Shown here: in pieces, positions 42,571-50,801 of the stretch
How positions within the stretch are numbered: position 1 is the stretch's first letter
Layout: each line of letters opens with the position of its first letter
Source: a virus
IMG/VR virus record: IMGVR_UViG_3300044765_000092
Location: 94,679-158,678 of that record
DNA length: 64,000 nucleotides
Reading direction: 5' to 3' (one strand)
The notes under the pieces: generated by a model
Seen by the model: the letters and a program-made list of their open reading frames with translations, nothing else
Database searches by the model: none
What the model was told of the DNA's origin: nothing
Made by a program: the position numbers and the translations under genes

Positions 42571-44493
42571 TCAAACACCCAGCAGCTCTCTACGGTACTC
42601 GGGGTCTTCACCCATGAGTTTGACGAACTCCACCTGATCGCCCTGTTTGATCGCCTGCAACTGCACCAGTCGCCGAGTCGCTGGATTAAAGGCCAGCGGC
42701 TCAAGCACGTCGGCATTGATTTGCCCCCAGCCCTTTATGTGCTGGATGTCCGTACCTTTGGGAACCTGTGCTCGCACTTCTTCCAGGGTGTCTCCAGTTA
42801 TGACCGCACCCTTGACCCGGGCGTAATATTCTGGTGCATCAACCACATAGACCATGCCGCGTTCGAACAGTTCGGGCAGGTACTTGTAGATCAAGGTGCA
42901 GTTCAACGAGTTGATGTGTTTACCGTCTGGGTCGGGGTCGGCCAACATCATGATCGCGCCTGTACGCAGGTTCTGCATCGGATCGCGTGCCTTGGGATCG
43001 TAGCCGATTGCGGCAAGAATGCCTATCACTTCCTCTGATGCCAGTGCCTTTTCTGGCGTTGCACGCATCGTGTTGATGATCTTGCCCTTGAGGGGTAGAA
43101 CTTCCTGGAAGCCCTTGTCACGCGCTTGCTTGGCCGTGCCGCCCGCCGAGTCACCCTCAACCAAGTAGGTCTCGCGCTCGTGAGGCTTTGCCCGTGGTGC
43201 CGATGCAAACTTTGCGCTCAGGCCCATAGTCTTTGCTCGGTTGAGCTCGCGCATCGCCGCCTTGTTCTTGGCGAACTGCTCTTTCAGGCCCTTGAGCTTC
43301 ATGGCTTGCTCACACAATGTGGCTGCCAGCTTCTTGTTCTTGTCGAAGAAGGTCTTGAAGGCAACGAGCAGTTCCTCGTACAGAGGTACCTTGGCTCGCT
43401 CGTCGACCAGCTTTTCCTTGGTCTGGCCCCCGAATTTCGGGCTGCTGAGTTTGCAGTTCAGCACGCCAACGATGCCTTCCTTCAAGTCGTGAACCGTGAA
43501 CTCCGCCTTCTTCTTGCCTCGACCCTTGGCGTAGGGCTTAATGGCGTGGGCCAATGCCTTGAACATCGACTCGGAGTGTGAACCGCCTCCGCTGTTCTTC
43601 AGACCATTCGTGTAGAACGAGGTCGCGTTGTCTGTGTAGTTGGTGAACACCAGCGCCAGATCGACGAGCGGGCTCGTGTGGAAGAACGGCTTGCCCAACG
43701 GAGTCGCACCCAGCGACTTGATCTGGTCCTCGATGTAGTCCTTTGGACCGTTCTCGTAGTAGAACTCACGCGATTTGACATCACCCTTTGGCGTCCTGGC
43801 CTCGACCAAGACCCGAAACTTCGGCAGCATGTAGGCCGTGAGCTTCGACCACTCGAACACCACACTGGCCGGGAATCCGTTGTTGCCAAGGAGCGTCGGG
43901 TCCTGCTTGAAATGGATGACGGTGCCACGTTTCGGGTGTTTGCCGTTTGGCAGCTTTGGGGCCTTGCACTTCTTGATGGCCTCAACTTCCTTACCCTTTT
44001 CATAGGCCGTCGTGTACCATTGACCCTGATAGCAGGTCCATACCTGGAAGCGCGAGCTCAGTGCGTTTGTCGCCTTGATGCCCACACCGTGCGTGCCACG
44101 ACTTGTAGCATACGCTTTGTTGTCGAACTTGGCACCAGCGTGAGTCAGACTGACCACCGCCTTGAGGGCTGTCACCTTGTGGATCTTGTGAGTGACCGGG
44201 TCTTCGACCTTGATGTCACCGACAGGGATACCTTGACCGTTGTCTGCCACCCAATGACCAAGACGTTGATCGATGTGAATGTAGCAAAGGTTGTTTCGCC
44301 CGGCCAACGCTTCGTCCACCGTGTTGTCGGCAGCTTCACGCAGGATGGTCCATGGCGCGAGATCAGCGTCCCCGACGTACATTTCGAACTTCGAGCGAAT
44401 CGCCGAAAGGCCCGACAGAGCCTTGACTTGTTTCTCGCTGTAGCCTTTGGCTGTGGGGCTGCCACTTCTGGTAGCCAGTGTTTTCTCAGCCAT
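42571..44493 (-). CDS. Type II DNA topoisomerase, subunit B
   Basis: This 640-residue protein starts at ATG 44493. The N-terminal GHKL ATPase domain shows LREAADNTVDEALAG (catalytic Glu and Mg-binding Asn region), DNGQGIPVG, and GTHGVGIKATNALSS. The C-terminal TOPRIM domain shows LVEGDSAGGTAKQ and LADPDPDGKHI, the acidic Mg-binding triad. The length fits GyrB/ParE without inserts. It supplies ATP-driven strand passage with the subunit A encoded downstream. It is preceded by a motif-hairpin leader. Confidence 0.92.
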   Translation of the reverse strand: MAEKTLATRSGSPTAKGYSEKQVKALSGLSAIRSKFEMYVGDADLAPWTILREAADNTVDEALAGRNNLCYIHIDQRLGHWVADNGQGIPVGDIKVEDPVTHKIHKVTALKAVVSLTHAGAKFDNKAYATSRGTHGVGIKATNALSSRFQVWTCYQGQWYTTAYEKGKEVEAIKKCKAPKLPNGKHPKRGTVIHFKQDPTLLGNNGFPASVVFEWSKLTAYMLPKFRVLVEARTPKGDVKSREFYYENGPKDYIEDQIKSLGATPLGKPFFHTSPLVDLALVFTNYTDNATSFYTNGLKNSGGGSHSESMFKALAHAIKPYAKGRGKKKAEFTVHDLKEGIVGVLNCKLSSPKFGGQTKEKLVDERAKVPLYEELLVAFKTFFDKNKKLAATLCEQAMKLKGLKEQFAKNKAAMRELNRAKTMGLSAKFASAPRAKPHERETYLVEGDSAGGTAKQARDKGFQEVLPLKGKIINTMRATPEKALASEEVIGILAAIGYDPKARDPMQNLRTGAIMMLADPDPDGKHINSLNCTLIYKYLPELFERGMVYVVDAPEYYARVKGAVITGDTLEEVRAQVPKGTDIQHIKGWGQINADVLEPLAFNPATRRLVQLQAIKQGDQVEFVKLMGEDPEYRRELLGV

Positions 44494-44505
44494 GTGTGTG
44501 TCTCT

Positions 44506-44534
44506 TGTAGTGAATCTACAGGTCATTTACAGTT
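44506..44534 (-). promoter_or_regulatory. Leader element of topoisomerase B
   Basis: AACTGTAAATGA (minus strand, 44523-44534) is followed two bases later by a five-base stem TGTAG/CTACA with an ATTCA loop (44506-44520). The start codon is 13 bases further on. It is shorter than the other leader hairpins. Confidence 0.45.
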
Positions 44535-44542
44535 GGAACCGG

Positions 44543-44965
44543 TCAGGACTCGTAGGCTTTGAGGAACGTGAGTGTCATGTTCTTGGTATGCCGGCGAACT
44601 GAAATCTCAACTGCGATGTTGTGCGCCCTGTACCAAGAGGTCAACTGGTCTCGTAGCTTTTGAATCCGGTCTTCAGCAGTGTCACGTGGGAAGGTGAAGG
44701 ACAGACTGTTGGCAGTGCGACTCGACGTGCCGATTTTCCATAGGACGGTCGTCACCTTGTGAACCATCTCTTCTTCCAGGGCCTCGAAATCCAGAATCTG
44801 GACTCGCACATTGTGCTTCTTGGCCAAACCGTAGAGCAATGGTCCGTAGTCTGCACTGATCTCTTGGTTGTGAACCCCCATCGCGTGTAGGATGCCATAG
44901 TCATCGTCGCTCTTGGGGTATAGCTTCCCCGAACGACGCACCATCTTGAGAGTTGAGTTCGTGGC
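44543..44965 (-). CDS. Unknown protein upstream of topoisomerase B
   Basis: This 140-residue protein starts at ATG 44965. An in-frame ATG at 44986 lies inside the leader hairpin. It is alpha/beta, with a helical middle (FEALEEEMVHKVTTVLW) and a C-terminal half of alternating strands (SLSFTFPRDTAEDRIQ and RRHTKNMTLTFLKA). No recognisable motif. It is separated from topoisomerase B by 49 bases. Confidence 0.5.
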   Translation of the reverse strand, partial: ATNSTLKMVRRSGKLYPKSDDDYGILHAMGVHNQEISADYGPLLYGLAKKHNVRVQILDFEALEEEMVHKVTTVLWKIGTSSRTANSLSFTFPRDTAEDRIQKLRDQLTSWYRAHNIAVEISVRRHTKNMTLTFLKAYES

Positions 44966-44976
44966 CATAATGGGGA

Positions 44977-44998
44977 ACAGCCCCATGAGGGGCTGTTC
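44977..44998 (-). promoter_or_regulatory. Leader hairpin of the 140-residue gene
   Basis: A perfect nine-base stem AACAGCCCC/GGGGCTGTT with a TCAT loop lies 11 bases before the chosen start. It has no T-run, so it is probably not a terminator. It could control ribosome access or protect the 5' end of the message. GTACCACA and TCAAC, upstream, recur ahead of the hairpin at 45661. Confidence 0.5.
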
Positions 44999-45040
44999 AG
45001 TTCAGTTGAGTTGTGTGGTACAACACACGCGCGTTCGCCG

Positions 45041-45652
45041 TCAGGCGGACCCACGTGCGAGCCGAAGCTGGATCTCAGCCATCACGCGCTGCTGAACCCA
45101 TTCCGGCTTGGTGGACAGCTTCTGGTACTTGCGAGCAAGTCCCATCGTGTCCTGTTCGTTCATCGACTTCATGATCCCGCGAACGATGCGGTCGGTGTCG
45201 ACCCCGATGACGATCTGGATCTCGGCAGCCGGACACTTGGTGTTGCCCTTGCTGTAGTGGCACTGCTTGAACGATTGCTGCGCATGCGGCACCAGATGCT
45301 TGCATTGCAGACAGTTCTCGCAGAAGATCTCGACCATGCCGGTGGTGTCTGTGAGCGCGGCGCTGGTTTCGTCCAGAATCTCGCTCAGGTCCATCAGCTC
45401 GGGATTGCGGGCGATTTCGATCGTGTCGTCCGAGGTTGCGGAATCGTTGGCAGCTTGATGGCCTGATCCCGGCACCGACTCGTCGATGATGACTTCATCA
45501 GCTCCGTCATCATCGAGGAAATTGGGCACCGCGTCGTCACCGTCGCTGTCGACCTCTTCCGGTTCCGGGGCTACCATCGTGTCCGGGTCTGTTTGCACCG
45601 GAGCACTGGTCGCCACCGCGATACTGGCTTGGTGGGTGGTCGTCTGAGACAT
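45041..45652 (-). CDS. Unknown protein with acidic N-terminus and Cys cluster
   Basis: This protein has 203 residues. The first 100 are acidic and Ser/Thr rich (probably disordered). Residues about 105-145 have six Cys and His (FCENCLQCKHLVPHAQQ and CHYSKGNTKCP), suggesting one or two zinc sites, and the C-terminal part is helical. It lies between the basic-acidic protein and the 140-residue gene. No family was recognised. Confidence 0.55.
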   Translation of the reverse strand: MSQTTTHQASIAVATSAPVQTDPDTMVAPEPEEVDSDGDDAVPNFLDDDGADEVIIDESVPGSGHQAANDSATSDDTIEIARNPELMDLSEILDETSAALTDTTGMVEIFCENCLQCKHLVPHAQQSFKQCHYSKGNTKCPAAEIQIVIGVDTDRIVRGIMKSMNEQDTMGLARKYQKLSTKPEWVQQRVMAEIQLRLARGSA

Positions 45653-45660
45653 CTTGTTTC

Positions 45661-45687
45661 GCCCGGTCAGTTATTAGCCGACCGGGC
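45661..45687 (-). promoter_or_regulatory. Leader hairpin of the zinc-cluster gene
   Basis: A perfect eight-base stem GCCCGGTC/GACCGGGC with an 11-base loop lies eight bases before the ATG at 45652, hiding much of the upstream ribosome-entry region. No AT-rich motif of the GTAAATGA type is present, unlike most other leaders here. Confidence 0.5.
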
Positions 45688-45736
45688 CTGTTGGTTGACT
45701 TGTGGTACTGTGCGTAGTGATTAGCTCACCCGCTGA

Positions 45737-46801
45737 TCACAGATCCCACTCATCGTCATCGTCTTCGTCGCTCGACTTCTTGCCACCCTTCTTGCCCTTC
45801 TTGGGGGCGGGTTCGTCTTCATCGTCGGACTCGTCTTCGTCGTCAGAGTCCTCGTCAGAGTCATCCTCGTCCTCGTCTTCATCGCGGGCCTTCTTGCCCT
45901 TCTTGGCGACCTTGCCCTTCTTGCCCTTGGGGGCCGGCTCGTCGTCCTCGTCATCGTCGTCGGACTCGTCGTCACCATCCTCATCGCCGTCTTCGTCGCC
46001 GTCCTCGTCGTCTTCGTCACCGTCTTCATCGGAGTCTTCGTCCGAATCGTCGTCGCCGTCCTCGTCGTCGGACTCGTCTTCGTCTTCGTCGTCTGCGGGC
46101 TTGCTCTTCTTGCCGCCCTTCTTGCCCTTCTTGGGCGCCGGCTCGTCTTCGTCGTCTTCGACGTCACCGAACTCACCGTCTTCCAGGTCGTCGCCGTCTT
46201 CGGCATCGGCCTCGTCTTCGCTGTCGGAGTCAGACCCAGAACCGGACTTCAGCATCTCGGCCGTGACCGTGGCATTGGCACCGTTGATCAGGTGCTTCTG
46301 GCCGTCGGTGTCGACCACCGTGTAGATGCCGTCCTTTTCGGACACGCTCTTAGCGAAGAACTCCGCGATCACGCGGTTGCCGCGGACATGGACGCCGGCC
46401 GCGTTCTTCATGACCACGCTGCTCATCGGTTCCAGCGTGCTGATGGTCTTGCCATTGCGCTTGTACTCGATGGTGAGCATCGTGCCGTCTTGTGCAGTGA
46501 CCTTGCCACCGACCAGACAGTGAACGGCCTGGGTCACCACGGTGACAAAGTAAGCGCCACCCTTGAGGGCACGCGGACTGCGAACTTGTTGGCCTTGTTC
46601 CTTCGCTGCTGCACGACCAGCCTTGGGACCACGCTTGTTCACCTTTTCTTCACGAGCTGCGCGACCACCGCGCGGAGCACGTTCTTTTGCGGCCGCACCA
46701 CGACCACCGGCACGAGCGCCTGCACCGCGACCGGCCTTCTTGGCAGCGGGCTTGTTGCGAGCGTTCTTCGGGGCCTTCTTGGCTGCTGCTTGACGAGGCA
46801 T
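45737..46801 (-). CDS. Basic-acidic nucleolin-like protein
   Basis: This 354-residue protein has three parts. Residues 1-80 are strongly basic (Lys, Arg, Ala and Gly), with RGG-like groups (GRGAGARAGGRG). Residues about 80-170 form a compact beta-rich domain (AYFVTVVTQAVHCLVGGKVTAQDG), perhaps Sm-like. Residues 185-354 are an acidic tail of Asp/Glu/Ser runs broken by three repeats of EPAPKKGKKGGKKS type. This arrangement resembles histone chaperones and nucleolin. It could bind the basic histone-like protein or RNA. The function is inferred from composition only. Confidence 0.6.
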   Translation of the reverse strand: MPRQAAAKKAPKNARNKPAAKKAGRGAGARAGGRGAAAKERAPRGGRAAREEKVNKRGPKAGRAAAKEQGQQVRSPRALKGGAYFVTVVTQAVHCLVGGKVTAQDGTMLTIEYKRNGKTISTLEPMSSVVMKNAAGVHVRGNRVIAEFFAKSVSEKDGIYTVVDTDGQKHLINGANATVTAEMLKSGSGSDSDSEDEADAEDGDDLEDGEFGDVEDDEDEPAPKKGKKGGKKSKPADDEDEDESDDEDGDDDSDEDSDEDGDEDDEDGDEDGDEDGDDESDDDDEDDEPAPKGKKGKVAKKGKKARDEDEDEDDSDEDSDDEDESDDEDEPAPKKGKKGGKKSSDEDDDDEWDL

Positions 46802-46838
46802 GTGAAACTCCTATAGGATTGATGCTGTGTGAATTGCA

Positions 46839-46876
46839 GTACGCGACGTCTTTGCGTACATGGCTCATTTACAGTT
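46839..46876 (-). promoter_or_regulatory. Leader element of the basic-acidic gene
   Basis: AACTGTAAATGA (minus strand, 46865-46876) is followed five bases later by a stem GTACGC/GCGTAC with a nine-base loop (46839-46859). The ATG at 46801 lies 38 bases further on, with TAGGAG before it. It is one of the clearest copies of the motif. Confidence 0.55.
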
Positions 46877-46933
46877 TGACTTTTGTCAAACCGCAGCATC
46901 AAAACTAATGGAGTTTTGGCACACCACAAATGC

Positions 46934-46963
46934 AAAAGCGGATGTCTCGTTAGAAACATCCGC
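46934..46963 (-). terminator. Hairpin terminator after the 99-residue gene
   Basis: On the minus strand, GCGGATGT and ACATCCGC form a perfect eight-base stem with a ten-base loop, followed by TTTTGC. It lies 7 bases after the stop of the 99-residue gene and just before the leader motif of the basic-acidic gene, consistent with a transcript end there. Confidence 0.7.
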
Positions 46964-46969
46964 TTCTGT

Positions 46970-47269
46970 TTAGCGAGTTGTAGGAATCGTCCGGCTCACG
47001 CGATGCGCGATGATCTTTGATCGGGCTGACTGAGAAGAACTGGTCGCCACCTTGATACTGTGCAGCGCGTGCAACACGTTGCTGCGAGCAGCCTCCAGCT
47101 CACTGATGACGAGCAGAACGGCCAACTCGGCTCGTCGCTGCTCGTTCGTTAGTTCGCTGTAAGGCAATTTCGGCATCTTCTGCCACCTATTGCGCAGTTC
47201 GTTGACGCGCTGTTCGATCCGCGCCACTTTGTCGAGCGCTGGATGGTGGAGGAAGTGTGACTCAGTCAT
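46970..47269 (-). CDS. Small helical unknown protein
   Basis: This 99-residue protein is predicted helical through residues 12-75 (KVARIEQRVNELRNRWQKM and TNEQRRAELAVLLVISELEAARS), followed by a basic Ser-rich tail. It could be a coiled-coil binding protein. It is the last gene before a terminator. No family was recognised. Confidence 0.5.
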   Translation of the reverse strand: MTESHFLHHPALDKVARIEQRVNELRNRWQKMPKLPYSELTNEQRRAELAVLLVISELEAARSNVLHALHSIKVATSSSQSARSKIIAHRVSRTIPTTR

Positions 47270-47321
47270 GGCTATGTTCTCCTCAGTACAACTATTGACA
47301 GCACATTCAGCTCAAATCGGA

Positions 47322-47945
47322 TCAACGCATCGGGAACGTGGTGGTCTCCGGCGACGTAGGTGACGTCGTGTCCACGGAGTATCGCCGTTTGCCCAACGCA
47401 GGGCCTTCCTGTCCACGCGGACGTCGCTCGCCCCAAAACATCTTCTGTTCAGTGGGGATCGTCAACGCCTTGACGCACGCAGTCTTGAGCATGTCACGGA
47501 TCAAAGCGCCGTAGCCTAGAGCGGTGATCTGCGTGTAGTTGCCGTCGATCGCGGGTTCAAGCCCCTCGCGGGTATGCTGACCCCGGTAGACCCACAGGGG
47601 TTCCAGATTGGCAGAACCCGCGATCTTGCCTTGGATCGGTGTGGTAACCAGCTCGTTGACCCGGCTGACACTGAGCGTGACCTCAAATTCTTGCGCCGGA
47701 TCACCAGTGTCCGGTTGCTTGTTGGCTGTCCTGAAGAATGCTTCGACGATGATCTGTCCGACCGCGCCGAAAAACGCGGCCTGCACCTGCGTCTTGTTGT
47801 GTGACACAAACGCAGCAGTCTGCTTTTCACCCTGAGGGCCACCGACCAGAACTGCGTCACCAAATCCGGTGCCTGGTATGTACTTGCCGCTTTCATAGAT
47901 GACGAAGTTGCGTTTGTCCGTCAGCTTAACCTGAACGTTGCTCAT
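47322..47945 (-). CDS. Unknown protein
   Basis: This 207-residue protein starts at ATG 47945 with AGGAG upstream; a longer in-frame reading is less likely. Beta-rich N-terminal half (VKLTDKRNFVIYESGKY, GFGDAVLVGGP), helical middle and a Pro/Ser/Thr-rich C-terminal tail. No catalytic motif was recognised. It may be structural or regulatory. Confidence 0.5.
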   Translation of the reverse strand: MSNVQVKLTDKRNFVIYESGKYIPGTGFGDAVLVGGPQGEKQTAAFVSHNKTQVQAAFFGAVGQIIVEAFFRTANKQPDTGDPAQEFEVTLSVSRVNELVTTPIQGKIAGSANLEPLWVYRGQHTREGLEPAIDGNYTQITALGYGALIRDMLKTACVKALTIPTEQKMFWGERRPRGQEGPALGKRRYSVDTTSPTSPETTTFPMR

Positions 47946-47967
47946 GTTGAGTTCTCCTGCGCTGGTA

Positions 47968-48264
47968 CTAATGTACTGAAATGAGTTTCCTCGCAACCTG
48001 CTGAAGCAGATCGTCAAAGGTAGTCGCCTGATTTATCGAAAGGTCCAGATCACAACCCGGGAAGACATGTGAGAGAGCTGCGCACAACTCTCTGAGATCT
48101 CTTTCCGAGAACCCAAAGTGTTGCGACAGCGAATCTGCGTACATCACTTCTTGAGCTAGATCACCTGATGCCATCCCCGCTAAGGCCGAGCGTACTTCGT
48201 ACTCGATCCGTGACAATCTGAGTGTCCCGTCGTCGTCAGATCCGTCTGTCGCAGCCACGATCAC
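47968..48264 (-). CDS. Acyl-carrier-like protein lacking the pantetheine serine
   Basis: This 98-residue protein uses a GTG start with GGAGG nine bases upstream. The four-helix pattern and the segment FGFSERDLRELCAALSHVF...ATTFDDLLQQVARKL align with the acyl carrier protein fold. However, the Asp-Ser-Leu attachment site for phosphopantetheine is not in the expected place. A second such protein is encoded at 61459. Non-acylated ACP-like folds usually work as protein-protein docking parts. The role here is unknown. Confidence 0.4.
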   Translation of the reverse strand: MIVAATDGSDDDGTLRLSRIEYEVRSALAGMASGDLAQEVMYADSLSQHFGFSERDLRELCAALSHVFPGCDLDLSINQATTFDDLLQQVARKLISVH

Positions 48265-48693
48265 TTACTTGGACCTCCGGGCCTTCATCTGGACGACTTG
48301 GTGTTGCTTCTGTTCGTCTGGCGCGGGTAGGGCCAGTGGTGGCTGAACCTCGGCCGGCGGCTGCTGCGGCAGGGCCTTCTTGTCGGTAGTACGACGAATC
48401 GGTTTCTTGGCCGCCATACGCTTGGCGAACTTGGTCCATGCTTCGGGGTCATTTGCGACCTTCTCCGCGAGCTCCCACAGATCGGGCGGCACAAAGGCTT
48501 TGATGACCGCGTCCTTGGCTGCGGACACAGCACTGCCGTGGGTCGTCGTATCGTAGTGGAAGCGCAGCGTCGGATGTTGGCGCGGCACCGGCTGCATGAG
48601 CATGGCGAGGGCAAACAAATGCTCCTCGTTCGTCGGGTCGAACGCCACCGCTGTGTGCGTTCGCAAGCTCTTGGACAACGAGTTTCCGTTCAT
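48265..48693 (-). CDS. Unknown protein
   Basis: This 142-residue protein has a helical core (about 55-90) and a Pro/Gln-rich, basic C-terminal 50 residues that are probably disordered. Its stop abuts the start of the ACP-like gene. The gene has a motif-hairpin leader. No family was recognised. Confidence 0.5.
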   Translation of the reverse strand: MNGNSLSKSLRTHTAVAFDPTNEEHLFALAMLMQPVPRQHPTLRFHYDTTTHGSAVSAAKDAVIKAFVPPDLWELAEKVANDPEAWTKFAKRMAAKKPIRRTTDKKALPQQPPAEVQPPLALPAPDEQKQHQVVQMKARRSK

Positions 48694-48723
48694 AGACTCC
48701 TCTACTGGTTGATTCTGAAAGAT

Positions 48724-48760
48724 GGAGGGCCAGTGTCGGCGCCAGCCCTCCCATTTACAC
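48724..48760 (-). promoter_or_regulatory. Leader element upstream of the 142-residue gene
   Basis: GTGTAAATGG (minus strand, 48751-48760) runs into a seven-base stem GGAGGGC/GCCCTCC with a 14-base loop (48724-48751). The start at 48693 is 31 bases further on with GAGGAG ahead. It is a degenerate but clear version of the recurring element. Confidence 0.45.
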
Positions 48761-48778
48761 GATGGTGGGTCGGTCAGG

Positions 48779-49348
48779 TCAGGCAGTCGGGTTGCTGGCC
48801 GACAGCTGAATGTCAGGCCCCGGCCCGCGATTCACGTAGGTCTTCGGAACCTTTGCCAGTTTGCTGGCCTTGACCTTCTTGCTGGTCTTCGACGTGGACT
48901 TTGTCGGTGGCGTGACCAAGGCGCCGGTGCCGCTGTCCTTGGCCTTCTTGGTCTTGGCCTTGGTCTTGGGCTTGATGTCCTTCGGCGGCAGATGAGCCTT
49001 GCTTGGATCGCATGCAGTGATCGGGGCGTTGCCAGACGGGAACATCAGGGTCGCCGAGTTGACGAGATGATTTCTCTTGTACTCGATCCGCTGACCTTCC
49101 AGTTCGCGCGGGCAGGAAGACCCCGGAACCACGAGCGGAAGGGCTTCGTGGTCGTTGACCTTGACCATCAGGACCGCCGGATAGCGCCCGATTCCGTAGA
49201 AACAGCCACCAGTGTCGATGTGCTTGAAGGAGGTGTGCACCGGAGTGGTGTGCTCGCCGACACCTGACACTTGCCCGCAGATGGTCACTGGTCCGTGCAC
49301 CATCGACTGCGATGCGTTGAGATGGCTGGAGAGTTCGTCGAACTTCAT
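48779..49348 (-). CDS. Unknown protein, possibly the C-terminal remnant of a phosphatase
   Basis: This protein has 189 residues. Residues about 17-70 (MVHGPVTICGQVSG, EHTTPVH, HIDTGGCFYG, AVLMVKV) resemble the last third of lambda-type metallophosphatases. There, a GHTP motif is followed by IDTG and a final beta strand. The N-terminal metal-binding part is missing, so catalysis is unlikely. The C-terminal half is a Lys/Ala/Thr-rich basic tail. It may be a domain reused for binding. The similarity is modest. Confidence 0.4.
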   Translation of the reverse strand: MKFDELSSHLNASQSMVHGPVTICGQVSGVGEHTTPVHTSFKHIDTGGCFYGIGRYPAVLMVKVNDHEALPLVVPGSSCPRELEGQRIEYKRNHLVNSATLMFPSGNAPITACDPSKAHLPPKDIKPKTKAKTKKAKDSGTGALVTPPTKSTSKTSKKVKASKLAKVPKTYVNRGPGPDIQLSASNPTA

Positions 49349-49419
49349 GATGAGATTGCCTTTCTGACCCTATAGTGGTGTGGGTCGTACTTTCGCATGT
49401 GGACCTGAGAACGGGCAGG

Positions 49420-49725
49420 TCACTTACCCGTGAACTTGAGCGAGCCAGAAGCCTGCATCTGTTCAAGTTGCAGAGCCGTCTGCTTCCAGTTGTAGACCGA
49501 CAGCGACCGCCGTGCGTTGGCACTGGCTTCGATCCTTTGAGCCTCTAAATCTTTGGCCTGCGGTGATGCCCACCAGTCGCGGTCGCCGGACTCAATGGCG
49601 TCGTTCAGTAGTCGACCGTATCTGGACTGGGCAGCCATCCAACTAGCCATCGCATCCATGTAGTTTTCCCATAGCTGGTCGAGACTCAGCTCGAGGTTCG
49701 GATCGTCCTTGATGTCGATGGTCAT
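49420..49725 (-). CDS. Small helical unknown protein
   Basis: This 101-residue protein is acidic at the start, then amphipathic helices (about 15-40 and 55-90), with Trp and Tyr residues. Its start overlaps the stop of the 185-residue protein by four bases, so both are translated together. No family was recognised. Confidence 0.5.
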   Translation of the reverse strand: MTIDIKDDPNLELSLDQLWENYMDAMASWMAAQSRYGRLLNDAIESGDRDWWASPQAKDLEAQRIEASANARRSLSVYNWKQTALQLEQMQASGSLKFTGK

Positions 49726-50279
49726 GCTATCTCCTTGCCGGTCTTGGCTTGCTTCAAATGACCGTACCGAGAGTTGATCGAAGCCTGGAGCAGAGCGATC
49801 CGCGCGTTGAGCTCAGCAGCTTCGCGTTCCGTCTGATAGGGCCGAACGATTGGGGCGCCCACAACACGATGAGCGATCAGTCTCGACGGCTGCACAGGAG
49901 TGGCAACCACACGGCCAGCTTGCACCACGAGCTTGGCTTCACGGACCAGACTCTGGTCTTGTACCTTGGCCGCCCTTCGCAAGAAGAAGCGGTTCATGCG
50001 GGCAACGAACTTGAGCACCAGCGATTGGGTCAACGGGTTCGTGGAGAACACGTGATACCAGCCGCGACCCTGTTCGCAGATGCTGATCTGCGAAATCACA
50101 TGCTGGAACACCGGGCCGATGGTGGTCATGAACGCCTGGAACAGTTCGCGGGGGATTTGCAGCTTGACCGTGACTTCGCCGGATTGGCGGTCACGGAGCA
50201 CCGTGTACTGATAACCGGGGCCGTCATAGACGAATTCGTGGTCGTCCGACATGATGGCGCGGGAAACAAACTGAGTCAT
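49722..50279 (-). CDS. Unknown protein downstream of the ubiquitin-like gene
   Basis: This 185-residue protein is beta-rich in the first 90 residues (YTVLRDRQSGEVTVKLQIPREL), with a helical, basic C-terminus (about 150-185, AELNARIALLQASINSRYGHLK). It is the first gene after the ubiquitin-like cassette. A direct role in that system is possible but not supported by any motif. A 12-base-stem hairpin lies in the 128 bases before it. Confidence 0.5.
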   Translation of the reverse strand: MTQFVSRAIMSDDHEFVYDGPGYQYTVLRDRQSGEVTVKLQIPRELFQAFMTTIGPVFQHVISQISICEQGRGWYHVFSTNPLTQSLVLKFVARMNRFFLRRAAKVQDQSLVREAKLVVQAGRVVATPVQPSRLIAHRVVGAPIVRPYQTEREAAELNARIALLQASINSRYGHLKQAKTGKEIA

Positions 50280-50336
50280 GGTGGTTGCTCCTTGGAGCCG
50301 CAGTTGAGTAAGTCGATTGTGGAACGGAAATTGAGG

Positions 50337-50371
50337 ACAAGCGTCTAGCTCCGGCCTGGCTAGACGCTTGT
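50337..50371 (-). promoter_or_regulatory. Long hairpin between the ubiquitin-like gene and the next gene
   Basis: A perfect 12-base stem (ACAAGCGTCTAG/CTAGACGCTTGT) with an 11-base loop lies 37 bases after the stop of the ubiquitin-like gene and 58 before the next ATG. There is no T-run on the minus strand, so it may act as an RNA-processing or stability element more than as a classical terminator. Confidence 0.65.
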
Positions 50372-50407
50372 ATCCCTCAGGTACTGCTCAGAATGTTGAA
50401 GCGGTGG

Positions 50408-50671
50408 TCAGCCGCCGCTGGCGTTGCGCGTGGCCGTGATCGTCAGATCGGTGCGGACGTTGCGGTCCAGGCTGACGACCTTGCCCGCTGCGTCGCGCAG
50501 CGCCAGACCCAGGGTGGCGACGTCCTCGCGGATCTTCTTCAGCGCGGCACGCACCGTGGTGCCGACCGGGACCTTGACCTCGCCGCTAATCTGGCCGCTG
50601 ACCTTCAGCTTCACTTCCTGCGTGGTGTTGTTGTCGTTGGTGTTGTTGCTGCCGTTGGTGTTGTCGTTCAT
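50408..50671 (-). CDS. Ubiquitin-like beta-grasp protein ending in Gly-Gly
   Basis: This 87-residue protein starts at ATG 50671 with AGAGG upstream. After a disordered Asn/Thr-rich N-terminus (1-17), residues 18-83 follow the beta-grasp order: strand (EVKLKVSG), strand (GEVKVPVGTTV), helix (RAALKKIRED), then strands through LALRD, KVVSLDR and DLTITATR. The chain ends exactly at Gly86-Gly87, the free carboxyl-terminal pair that E1 enzymes activate in ubiquitin, ThiS and MoaD. It lies just downstream of E1-like and E2-like genes. PRTRC protein C and other bacterial ubiquitin-like modifiers are the closest known type. Targets are unknown. Confidence 0.72.
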   Translation of the reverse strand: MNDNTNGSNNTNDNNTTQEVKLKVSGQISGEVKVPVGTTVRAALKKIREDVATLGLALRDAAGKVVSLDRNVRTDLTITATRNASGG

Positions 50672-50801
50672 GGTAAACCTCTGAGGTTGAGTTGAGGGTT
50701 TCAGCAATGGACCTGTTGCTGAGCCAGGATCGCAGCACTGTCGCTGCGGATTCTGTTGATACTGAGCCGGTGGAACGGGAGGACTGTCGTCCTACCTACG
50801 T

